Of a stretch of 64,000 bases of DNA, positions 50,932 through 62,354 are shown in pieces; position 1 is the stretch's first letter; each line of letters opens with the position of its first letter. The stretch comes from Leucaena leucocephala (lineage: Eukaryota; Streptophyta; Magnoliopsida; Fabales; Fabaceae): assembly GCA_037074615.1 (NCBI GenBank), contig CM073554.1:18984501-19048500 (forward strand), given 5' to 3'. A program made the translations under genes and the position numbers. Below the pieces are notes generated by a model. That model was not told the DNA's origin, made no database searches, and saw nothing but the letters and a program-made list of their open reading frames with translations.

Positions 50932-52675
50932 TTGTAAACTGATAAAAACTCAATGAATTTGAACTAATGAATTACTGTGAAATTGAGATGCAAAATAATA
51001 CTATCACTATCAAATGGATAAAAATAACTAGTCTGACATACATATGAAAGATAAAGAACACAGCCTACATCAATTTTACAGGAGTTAAATAAGAGCCTGA
51101 AAGTTCAATTGGCAATGTGTCACCATTTCTTAACAAGATAGATAAAAATGTAAAAACTTTACCTTGGATTCAGTGCAAGCAGTTAGAGTATATGAACGCA
51201 GTAGTTTAGGTAGAGTGAATGATGATGAACAGAAGGAGTATTTGACTGACGAGATGAAGGTGGTGGTAGCAAATATCTGATGAGACTTGAGAGTTTGCAT
51301 CTCCATTGGAGGCTTTTGAGTCTTCTCATTTTGCAGGCCTTTTTACTCAAAGTCCTTTGCTTTATCCGAGAATAGATATGTTTTGCAGTACTGAACACAC
51401 ACTGATGATGTCAAGTGGATCGTTTGAAGTTTGAAGTCAAAATAGAGTGAGAGAGAGGAAAATAGAGAGGAATCCAAACTGTGGCATACCTCGCCTTTTC
51501 TCTCTATCATCACTTTAAAACAAATATACTTCAAAGAATCCCAGCTGTGGCATTGTTAAGTATCAGCATCTTAAATTATAAAAGAAATAATAATTCATAA
51601 ACATATATATAGGAAGACAAAATTAGTAGCTATGGCAAAATACTGACTAAAAATTAAATTTTTCACCATGTAAATGTATGCATATACATATATGTGTGTG
51701 TATGAAAATTGATAAATACACAAGTAGCACAAATATATGTATATAAGGGTGAATTTTTTAGTCTTTGTTTTCAAGTGTTGACTAGACCTTTGACCACCTG
51801 AGTTTGCCCCAAATTATTAGTTTAGCAAATCATTTAACTGAAATTAAGGAAAGGGATTGAACTGCCAAATTATTATTCATAATTTAAAGTCTACGCCAAC
51901 TTACCACCTAGCTGTTCTTTAGCGGTTAGCTTTCTCCGATACTATGTTAAACTAAAAGATAAAACGATGTATTCTTAAATAAATTATTTTTGACCAGACA
52001 TGTTTTGGGTTGGGTTGTGGGGAGGGGGCTAAGAGAACAAATTAAAGTACAATTCTATAATCCATTCTAAGCATCTAATAAAGCAGTAAAAGCATAACAA
52101 ATATGAGCCAAATTAGGAAAACATAGCAAAAGAAGACAAACTAAAGAAAGTATATATGTATACCTCTTGCACGATACAGATCAAAGGCTTTACTTTAGAT
52201 CTTCAGATTAGAAAGGTTTCAAATGAAGAATGTGACTTTATGCGTTTACTGTGGTGAGAAATAGATGTTGCAGCATCGATCCTCATGCCTCTCTGAGGTG
52301 AGTCTCTATGTGGCTCTAGTAATATCACCCGTTGGAACATATTATGCTTGAATAATCATGGCATAATATATACAAATTTTGGGCTAGCTGCTTATGTTTA
52401 AAGCAACCCAAGATTAGATTTTGTTTATACCAAGAACCGTATATATCAACAGATCTATCAGTAGATGACACGAGAAAAGTAAAATGTGAAAAAGAAACCA
52501 TACCAAGTGATGTTTTTGCAGGCTCCTTGGTAAGTTGAGGATCAGAAATAGGCATGTTCTGCTCAAAATTTGAGGCATGTCCTTGGTAAGTTGATGTTTT
52601 TGCAGGATCCTTGGTAAGTTGAGGCTCCCTGGCAAGACCTTCGCAAGGTTGAGGCATGTTCTGCTCAGGATCCAT
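50256..52675 (-). CDS. unrecognised four-helix membrane protein
   Basis: Two exons, 52504-52675 and 50256-50842, join in phase 1 and give 252 residues. The start is the ATG of MDPEQNMPQP. Exon 1 holds two imperfect repeats, EQNMP and PQLTK(D/E)PAKTS, each present twice. Next comes an acidic segment (EELQSDDVHEEPIPDLN), a linker of about 60 residues rich in Asn, Ser, Thr and Pro, and four hydrophobic helices: LGFIVFAVELVAALTNLAV, QLLIYVVVACSTLAFSVSS, AAFLIGTFGLFGIMGML and WYFTISAFLVCMLMFAIANF. A short basic loop (HKKRPAIAKKMQK) lies between helices 2 and 3. I do not recognise the family. Relics occur at 26441-26670 and, as 3' flank only, at 14715-14845, each beside a TNL end. Intron size (1.66 kb) leaves room for a missed exon, but the phase fits without one. 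Confidence 0.72.
50901..50930. repeat. AT/AC microsatellite in intron
   Basis: Dinucleotide run of (TA)n passing into (CA)n inside the intron of the membrane-protein gene. Confidence 0.8.
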
Positions 52676-54149
52676 GGAAGCTCTCAAAGAATGGTGAAGA
52701 AGAAGGGTGCGTAATCGAAGGGAGATAGAGAAGAAGAGAGAGCTTGCAAGTATGAAGCTGATGGGGTGCTTTTGTATGTTAGAATATTCGAAGAATAAAG
52801 CAATAATGGATTGAAAGAAGGCGATCCCACATGAATGGGAGTGCGCAAGTGAATCATTTTTTTGTTATTGCCATGATTAATTAAATAAATCGTGGTCCTG
52901 GTTCTGTTTATAAAAAATTAAAAAACACATTAAATCTTATTAAGTATGTCTTAAAATTTAATAATCGTTTAACTTTACCTCTATTAAGAAGTCTATCCTC
53001 GGGTCCATTTGAACACTACATTTAAGAGAATCTTTAACCTCAACACCAACATGAGGACCCTTTAATCCTTATTATAAAATATTAAATAAAAATAATTTTA
53101 ATTCTAAATATAAGTTATAAATTAATTTATTAATTATTAATTATTTATTTTATTTTTATTATTAATTGAGGAGAGAAGAGAGAGAATATATAGTATAAAA
53201 TATATGTAGGGATAAATTTGAAAAAATTATCAATTTAAGATAAAATTAATAACTTGACTATCATTTCTTTTCTTGATACATGAGAATAAGTTAGGGATGT
53301 CCTATAATAAATGGAATATATAAGAAACTATTTTTGTTTCTAAAAATGCCAAGGATAGAAAATATTGGGAGTACTTGAGATCAATAACTAGGGTTGAATT
53401 TTGTGGATGTAGAAAGATCTGATGCACTACCCTTTCCTGCTTTAATTCCCATCCCGAAAATTGGGGGAGTTTTGTCGTCATACAATTATTTCCCACTTGT
53501 TAGATCCACACACGTGGAGGCCGTAATGCGTTCCACTTTTATTCTTTTTTTAGCCGTTACAGCTCTCTTGTCGGCAGAGCTTACAATCTAAAGGTTCTTA
53601 AAAAGTTGCTCAGATATCTGGTAATAAAAGAGAATAGAGGCCGTGTTTGGTTATAACTTTTGTCCGTTTGGAGGGCCACTTCGTGATAAAATCCAAACGC
53701 TCCGACAAAGATGTTGGTGATGATTGTACTGTGGCAGCCGAACAGCAATAATTCATTTGTCTGGGTCCGTTACTCTCATCTAACTTGATTTATAACTTGA
53801 CTCTTCTATTTGACCGAACCAACCTAACATGGGATCATTGAATTTTGGGCATGCAGTAAAACTTGCAATCACCCAAAACATAATTTCTGTTTTTTTTTTT
53901 TTTTTTTTGCTAAAGTAAAGGGGCAGAACTTATTTATATTTTTGCTACAATTTTATTTTCATTTTTTGCCAAACAGTGACCAATGGAAGATGAAGGAAGA
54001 AGAAAAAGGGAAATCACACTACATTATCTGTAAAAGATAACCACAAATGGGAGAATATATATAATCATTTATGTATAACTATGCATATGGATTAGTTTTA
54101 ATTCTAAAATGAAATATATTGACTTTATAAAAAAGTGTTGTAGCAAAAA
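52676..54149. other. intergenic region
   Basis: Upstream flank of the membrane-protein gene and downstream flank of pseudogene D. It holds a poly-T tract at about 53890-53907 and otherwise unremarkable AT-rich sequence. Short ORFs here (for example 53394-53591) show no family motif. Confidence 0.5.
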
Positions 54150-57100
54150 ATGGAAGAAAGTTTCCAAATTTCAAATTTTCATTGCCTTTCTTGGCCTGAT
54201 AGATGAATGTGCCTCATCCTCCTCATATTTGTGCTTGGAGCCCAGCTAAATTTGTAGTTTCAGATAATGAAGGCCCCATCTGTTCATCAAATGACTCCTC
54301 ATATATCAATTACACAACTGTTTTCTTCATAGAAAATTCATTCTCAAAAGTCATCAGAATCTAGATTTGATATTACTTCCTTCCTCTCTACTTGCAAGGA
54401 TTTTAGTTTGTCTTCATTGTAGAGCAAAGCGGTTGCCTTTATATAATTTATGATCATTAAGCTAATTAATTCACATGCTTTGTTACCCACATCACATGAG
54501 GGGAAGTATATACAACAAATAGTCATTCCTTTTAAATGATTATCACTGTTAACTAGAGGCACTTCAAATTTTACAGAAGCCCCTGCACCCTTGAATGTTA
54601 GCCAATAGCAGTAATTGTTGTATGGGAGAATACAATCATCACTATACTTTGAAAGATTCAATCCCTACACAATAACATACACACAGCCTCTAATTTAACT
54701 ATATAATATGCAAGCATAAATCTTTTAAAAGAAAGAAGAATCCAATTTAGAGAGAAAGAACATGTAAAACATTCTCTAAAAGTGAACGAAAGACTTCAGC
54801 ATTATTTTTTCCAATTTGAATTAAAAGATGTCCCAACGAACTTTCAAGCCTCGAGATGTCCATACAATTTGTGGCACACAAGGAATCAAGAATCTCCAAT
54901 CCCTCTTCCCACAAAAAGACTTTGTTGCTTTGGTTTACTACCATGGATGCTGTTTAGTATATTCCACAAAATTGATGATATGATGGCATGCCCCCATGTG
55001 TGGGAATAAGAGGTAGCGGATTATTTGTTGGGAACATCCAAGACCAGAAGGGAGAAGGAATCACATGATGTGATAATCCTTCATGACTACAAATAGATAG
55101 GTATGCAAGACTTTTTAATCTCGCTAAAGAAAAGGGTAATTGTTTTTTAATTGTAGGAGCAATTAGAATTGTGAAATATTCCATTTGCTCGATATCCTCC
55201 TCTAACTTTTCAATATTCATACAACCACAAAGAATGAGAATTTTTAAGCATTTTAATCTATAAATTTTTATTTGGAGACTACGAAGGCCAATACAATCCT
55301 CCAAATCAAGTAGAACAAGTTTATGAAGAATCCCTAGAATGATGTATCATTATCATATCCCGAAATTTGAGCCGTAACCGGCATATAATATAAATCATTC
55401 CATATTCCGTAAACCTAAAATTTTAAATAAAACGTTTGAAACGTAAATCATAATACATTACAAACTACAAATATTCAAATATTATGTAACATCTTTTCAA
55501 AATAACCAGAATCTTTTCTATAAACTATATTTATTATTTTTATCAAAATAACACAAGTACTTGATAATTACATCAATAGCAGTCTTATTAAAAAAAACAA
55601 CGCTTCGGATCTACAACAAAGCTCTTCACTGCTCAGAGAGAGGATTAAAATCAACTGTACTATCTGAAGCCAAATAATTTATTCGTGAATAACGTCCCAA
55701 AACACAATTTAAAAATAATACAAAAAATAAGCAATTTTAACATGTTAAAATGTAATTCATAACTTTCGTAATTTGATGCAAGCATTTCTATAAATATTTT
55801 TATTTCAGAAAAAAATCATTTGGAATAACCATTTCAAATCAATTGTTTAAAAGCAATTTTTTCAAAACTATCATTTTTCCGTACGACATCAACAGAACAT
55901 AAACAGACGTGGATACACAGTCCACGAGGATAACTAACTAATCTGACGTGGCTCGAAGCTACGAAAATAAACATGGACATATAGTCCACGAGGATAAATA
56001 ACTATGCGTAGCACGAGATCACAAAACAAGTGTGGCCACATAGTCTATGAGGATAAATAACCAATCAGGCGCGGCCCGAAGCCACGAATAATAGGCTCAG
56101 GTACGAAACCTACGAATAACAGGCACAAGTATGAAACCTATGAATAACAGGTGCAAGACTAAATCCCACAAATAACTATTGTGAGTGTGAAACTCATAGA
56201 TATCCATCGAGCTCGGGTAACCAAAGTGTAACAAGGACTAACAGTACTGCTGTTAGCAACTAGCATTCTGTATTTTATCTTTTCTAAAATATTTCCAACA
56301 TACGTGGAGTCCATTTCATATGTAATAATCTCAATCGCTTCCAATACCATAATCGTTGGTAAAACCACTTTAAATTTCAAAAACCCCATCATAAAATATT
56401 TAAAATCAAATATCAAGATACTATGAAAACATATGAAATTTGCGTAGAAATATTTCATGAATAAAATCAATTCAATATAACATTTGTCAAATTCTTTTTC
56501 TAAAACTTCTTCATCTATTTTCATGCATAATCATAATCCTTTTGTAAACCAATTGAGAGAAAAATATTTCTAACAATTTATCTATGAATTCGTAAAACTT
56601 GTTTTTCCGTATATCATATTTGAAATTTAACATTTTAAATGAAATAATAAGTTATTAAAAATACTATTTTAAAGGAACATTATTCATTCACTTAGAATGC
56701 TCCCCTCACTTACTCTTACCTTTAACTTTAAAATATCATTCTCCCTTTTATTTTCCTAAATTTTCTAAAAAATAACACATTTCATCAGCGATTACTATTA
56801 ATCACTTTAAAACTATTTATTTTCATACACTTGTCCACATAACTTCTTTTCTAGCAAAATGATACATGCATCACTAATTAATAAGCTCTAAGAATAACTC
56901 TCTTAATTACCCCTTTTCAAACTTCATAATCCATCAAGAGCTGAATTTTCTCCTTTAATTTCTCATCCTTAGAATTTAAACATTTATAGCGTAACACAAA
57001 ACTTCAAACACTACCTTTAACTATCAACCATACCAATATTTAGTCTTTCTCGGGATCTTTTAACAAATGGTTAGTGCTAACCCAACTATCATATAAGCTT

Positions 57101-60100
57101 CAAGGCGCATAGCTTCTTTAACCTAATGTTTCGTTTCGTTTCGTTTCCTGCTATCAATCATTCACAAAGATTCAATACAGAAACCCCCAAACCATCAACC
57201 AACCGACATTGTTTCAATCAAATAACATATAACCATACGGTAATGGCTTCCAACTATCCCTGATAGCGAGCATTGCCCAACATCAAATTCAACACAGAAC
57301 AACCATAGTTTTGAAATCAATCATTCTTATCCATCAAGTTCCCAACTTTTTGCAATCTCACACACAATACGCATACACACATTAGGCCTCAGTTTCCTCT
57401 TTCTTTCCTGCAGTATTGCCACCGTACAACTCATACATCAATATATATACTTATATGCTTTCTAAATCATAGCAGCACAACAGGCACATACATACACAGC
57501 GCACAGCCCACAGAAACAGAGTCACAAGCATGTGCATCATTCATAACCATCGACATCAAACAGAGGCAATCCGCAAGCCAAATATCACTTTCATATTTTC
57601 TCTTATATCCACCACAACTCACCAATAATCACAACACACGCATACACAGCATATATATCCACAAGTATAATTTCCAGAACCAGCACTAAACATACATATA
57701 TACATTGAAACAGCAGCGTCTGTAATCACTCAGAAACATTGGCAGCAAACAGAGCACACCAAATCAAATCAATACTTCAAGTCAATAGGAATTCCCCAAT
57801 ACAACACGATACCCAGTACCCTTCTGTCTAACCGTAGCTCGGCAACATAGGAGAGGTGAAGAAGAAATGTTGGCTCACTACCTCCCTATAACCAGTGATC
57901 CTCGGCAACAGCAGGAGAGAAAAGCATCGGGAAAATAATGAATTTGTAGTTGGGACAGAGTCTGGCGAAAGTCTCACAATATACACTCAATTGGGTTCCG
58001 TCTCTCGCTAACAGAATGTGGGGCAGGGGAGGAGGAAAGTTTCACTCTTTGCGACTCAAATGCAGGCAGAACCACGATGAATGTCGTCACAATTTCAGGC
58101 AAACAGAAGGGAAGAGGCGAGATTAGAGGAGTTGCTACAGTACCCTGTTTTAGAATGCGACGGCAGCAACGTCACACAGCACAACGGAGGTGACAATGGA
58201 GGAAATTGTAGCGGCGTCTCCCAACGGCATTAACCACAGTCACTCCTCTCCAACTTTCCGCGACCTCCTCTTATTTCCCCTTGATAGCTCTATTTATCAA
58301 AAATCACGGGGCTTGCAGACGATGCGACAACTCCAGCAGCGACTACCCGGCAGGGGAACTGACGGCTCACGGCAGAGACTGACCACACGGCACTGACCTT
58401 CCCCTTGGCGTGATGCTTCCATCGCCGCCTCATTTCGGTCTGAGTCGGTGAAGAAAACAGAGAAAAAAAATGGCGAAGGAGGTACTGTTTCTGCAGTTCA
58501 AGGGAAGGGGTATTTTGGTAATTTCACGCGCTGGGGAAAATTAAATCTTCACTTCTGCAGTGGCTGGGATTTTAAAGCAGAACCTCGTGTTTATGCCTGT
58601 GCCTTTGACCACTCTACTAACCTGCTCAAATTGAATTAGTTTTTCCACCAATATAGATATATCCTTTGTTAAAGTAACTTTCTATCTATGAATTTCCAGA
58701 GACATAACAATCATGGACAAACTTTGAGGAATAAATTTTGAAGATTTAGTAGTTTTAAAAAATTAGGAGTTTGTACCAAGTAATGAGAGTGGCTGAGATT
58801 GAGGATTTTCAGCTTCTTCAATAACTACAACGAAAGCAATCAATTTCAAAGTGAAAACAACGTTTTCAAACAATAGAAAATTAGCTATAGAAGAGAAAAA
58901 AATACAGTCAAATACTTGTCTGGAGAAGATAACGCATAATTCAATATGATGGTGTAATGTCTAGATCTATAGAAAGACATATAAAGGGAATGTGAAGTAA
59001 AGAAGCTATGAAAAAAAAATCTAAAATAAAGATTTATCAAGAAGGCTGTAAAATATAAAATCCAATGAAAAATAGAGTAATATATTTACTAAGCCTTTTG
59101 AAGCTAATGCAAACAAATTAACTAAGCCTTTTGAATCATATACTGACAAAAAGAAAAAAGAAAATACAAAATTACAATAATACTATTATCACAGAAACTA
59201 TTTACCATAATGCTAAAAATTTGAAATATTTTGGTAATTTTTAAGAGAAACTAGGCTTTCTGTCAGCAATTTGGCATTTTTTCTTCAATTTTTTGTAGTT
59301 ATGCTTCAAACAGCGAACAAACTAAGTATTAATTTACATACCTGATATTCCTTCCACACTTGTTTGATGTTGCTATCTTCCTAAGTCAATAGCAACTAAT
59401 ATCTTTTGATAAAAGTTGCTAGAAATGTATTTTACGGGAAAGTCATGCCTGCAAAGCTATTTGAGTTATCTACTTATGTATCTATAGCCTTCTCTAAATT
59501 GCATATTGTCAAAATAAAGAAATCTAAGTCTCTTTATCCTTTTAAATGCTTCTGTCCCAAAATGCATTTTTTCACTTTGTGACAACTTCAAAGACAGTCC
59601 TATCCTTCAATAGTCTTTGTTCCATGCAAGAATAAAAGCATATTGAAACCCAAGTGTGTGCGCACTTGTGTTATTTGTTTGCGCTTATTGCAGTACATGT
59701 TAACATGAAACAATAAACATTGGATATGAAAATTCCAACCATGTGTTTTAATAATACAGCTCGAGCATCTTTATGAAACCATAGCCTACTTCTCTTCCCA
59801 AGCTCTTTTTGAGATTGTTTACGAATTATTTCTCTTCCCATGTCCCGCAGCAAATCATGCGTACTAAGCTCGTTATTCTCATCAATGGTTACAAGGCTAT
59901 GCTCCACAAGAGTTTTGATTCCAATGTCAGCAAAAAATCTACAGCCATTTAATATATGTGACACATCATTTCTGTTCATCCCAATAAAGTAGTAAGATAT
60001 ATCAAAGAATATTTCCTTCTCCAAATCATCTAAACAGACAGCTTATTTTTAGCTTCTGCTGTATCTTGTCATTGGGATTTTTTTTAAGCTTCTCCGATGC

Positions 60101-60372
60101 ACTCTCCCATTCCTCCACTTCTCTACCAAATAAATAGGAGCCAAGGACATCAAGAGCTAACAGAAGTCCCCTAGAGTATTCAGCTATATCTCTTGAAAGT
60201 TCGATGAAATCTTCTTTAGGATTTTCTTGTTTAAACGCATGCCAACTAAAAAGCTCAATAGAATCCCTTTCATCCAAATTCTTCATTCTATAAGCACGAC
60301 AGTCCATTTTAAGGAGTAGACATATATTTCTAGTCATGATGATTATTGCACTTCCGAGTTTAAACCAGTCAT
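54150..60372 (-). pseudogene. TNTNL-lineage pseudogene D, 5'-truncated and split by a solo LTR
   Basis: Minus-strand remnant corresponding to copy A from the middle of NB-ARC 2 onward. NB2 runs 60370-59720: MTRNICLL, GLLLAL in place of GLPLAL, a two-base loss near 60036, FFDISYYFIG, and THDLLRDMG in place of MHDLLRDMG. Linker/LRR 59610-59340 has stops and frameshifts. LRR restarts at 58829 and is cut at 58714 by the LTR, resuming at 55345 (LLDLEDCIGLRSL-like, then frames to 54747). C-JID runs 54663-54150 (GLNLSKYSDDCILPYNNY) with frameshifts. TIR1, NB1, TIR2 and the NB2 P-loop are absent. Its 5' end is a sharp breakpoint with pseudogene H. Confidence 0.88.
55351..58709 (+). mobile_element. 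solo LTR (about 3.4 kb) inside pseudogene D
   Basis: Exact 5-bp duplication ATCAT (55346-55350 and 58710-58714). The element starts TATCATATCCCGAAATTTGAG, with an apparent TG to TA change, and ends GACATAACA. It matches the reverse complement of 9700-12489 over its length: the CCCGAAATTTGAG start, a ggcttcagatagt-type block (55660 against 12080), a ctaacagtactgctgttag-type block (56235 against 11670) and GC-rich sequence near the far end (57850-58600). Short internal repeats with a tccacgaggata motif lie at 55920-56110. No gag-pol or second LTR is present. Removing it restores LRR coding continuity across the duplicated ATCAT. Confidence 0.87.
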
Positions 60373-60374
60373 GA

Positions 60375-61367
60375 TGGAATCCTTGACAACTCTAGTGGCA
60401 AATCAATAATTGCAATCACACATGTGCCTGTATCATTGGGGAGGTTGAAATACGTTAAATATGTGTCTCTATGTGGCTATGAAGGATTAACACGTGATTT
60501 ATTTTCATCTCTTGTTTTGTCTTGGATGTCTCCAATAAATCATTGGAAGCCCTTGTTCCAAGCATTTGGGATGATGCCATCACTAAGCAATAAGGGTCTA
60601 TCACATCCCATGTTAGAAGCGAGACCAAGCGCATCTCAATCATCATGTAGAAATACTCCTGATTTCATTGGCTTTCATGAGCAAGTCCACATGGACACAT
60701 CAGAAACATTCACGAGTTCTCTTTCCATTCCTGTGGGGGTGTTCTCCAAACTTATCGACACACTTTTACAGAGTATTTCACAGGTTGGCCTCTTCATCTT
60801 TCTCAATGAACACATTTCTTGCACACGTTTTGAAACTTGAATCAATAATGTACATAATGCTTTTATCAATATCATGTGTTATACTTCAACATCGTGCGTG
60901 TGTGTGAGAGAGAGAGAGAGACGTAGTGATATAGATGTTTATGATTCAGGGATGCAGTGAAAGAGGGTTTGGAGTTAGTTCACTTGTTGGAGACAATTAT
61001 CCTTATTGGCGGAATTTTAAAGGTGAAGGATCTTCTATATTCTTTGAAGTTCCTCAAATTAATGGCAAAAGCTTGAAAGGATTTGTCTTCTCAAGACAAC
61101 ATGACATCTCTATGTCCTGTTGGTGTCTTGGTCTCGAACCGTACAAAGGGTACCATTAAACTCTACCAGAAAGATGCAACAAGTTCCTCAAAGGACGAAG
61201 ATAATTGGCAAGAAATAATTTCAAACTTGGAGGCTGGTAACAGAGTGGAGGTTATAATCACTTTTGTATATGAATTGAGAGTGAAAAATATACTTGTCTA
61301 TTTGGTATACGATGAAGATGTCAGCAAGAGAATTATGTATGGAATGTCTCCAACAGCATATTTGTAA
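60375..61367 (+). pseudogene. TNL pseudogene H: LRR tail and C-JID only
   Basis: The 3' part of a plus-strand-lineage TNL. It begins abruptly at about 60375 with the sequence coding MESLTTL in its relatives, then a stop, then an open LRR end at 60424-60780 (VPVSLGRLKYVKYVSLCGYE, with FHEQV further on). An intron follows, and C-JID exon sequence lies at 60953-61367 (GCSERGFGVSSLVGDNYPYW, DEDNWQEIISNLEAGN). One frameshift lies near 61085, where the reading jumps frame between LKGF and VFSRQ. The C-terminal half to the stop at 61365-61367 is open. With no TIR or NB it cannot act as a receptor. Confidence 0.85.
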
Positions 61368-62354
61368 GGATAATGTTGGATGTGAAACCAAGCTCTACCG
61401 AAGTGCATGTTCAAATCTTTATGATGTAAACAGAGATTTTCTTAGTCAGTCAATATTCTTTTATTATTTATGCAGAAAGGTATTAACCTTTTGTTTTCTT
61501 TTCTTAGATACCTAGGATCTGGCTTGAAGGAACTCGATGGCAATTATATTTCTACGTAATTAGCGTATGTATATTGCATACTTCACAAATCATAATTGTT
61601 GTTGGAACCAAGGTACGTACTATAGGTAAAAAGATTTTTGCATGCAAAATGTGATGAGGCAGAGCCATTATCTTGTTTATCTCTGTTGCTTTATAATAAA
61701 AAAAAAGGGGAAAACAGAGAATCATTTGCCATCTTATATTGGCTTCACTTGCAGTGTAGTTATATTCTTTTATAAGATCCATTACAGAATCTAAAGCGAA
61801 ACATTTGACAAGTGAAATGTTGTCAATTATTTTATATTAAGTTGTCAATAGTACCCTCCCACTCTTCAAATCGTTTTAAATTGTCAACCAATATTTTTCC
61901 ACATGTGTCAAGGATAAGAGTGTCTTTTCATAATTAGAATATCTCACCTACAAGCTCCTTAAGACTTGACAATATAGTTTGGAAATCTAGGGCCTCTGAG
62001 TAATAAATTGTTTTATATGAGACCGGACAGTAATTTTCTCTAGAAACTATAGGCTATACTTTAAAAAATAAAAATAAACCTTATTATAGTAGTAAAACAA
62101 AAGAGAAGTTATTGTAGTATATTACTGGAATATTTAACGTATAATTTTTTTAACAATTATAATTAGTCCCAATACATGATTACATGAATTCAAATTATGC
62201 GATTTGAAGAAACGAAGTGTACACCATGTGTGTGTTGTGTGTGTTGTGTGTGTTGTGTGTGTGTGGATATATAAACACCAATGTGTTTTTATTCATGAAC
62301 TATAATAAATACAATAACAAGCTATTCTTACAGATAATCCAACTTCAAATTTGC
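61368..62354. other. intergenic region
   Basis: The 3' flank of pseudogene H (61380-61770) resembles those of E and G. The rest is AT-rich, with a TGTGTGTT-type repeat at 62227-62265. No gene was seen. Confidence 0.5.

Noticed and set aside
51183..51534. two basic ORFs in the intron of the membrane-protein gene
   Set aside because: No motif, no matching splice phase needed, and exons 1 and 2 already join in frame; an extra exon cannot be excluded but is not supported.
56159..56524. 121-codon minus-strand ORF
   Set aside because: Inside the solo LTR of pseudogene D; its counterpart at 11369-11560 is only partly open and no retroviral-type motif is seen.
55351..58709. possibility of a complete retrotransposon
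   Set aside because: No pair of direct terminal repeats and no gag, protease, reverse transcriptase or integrase motifs; one LTR with a target duplication explains it.
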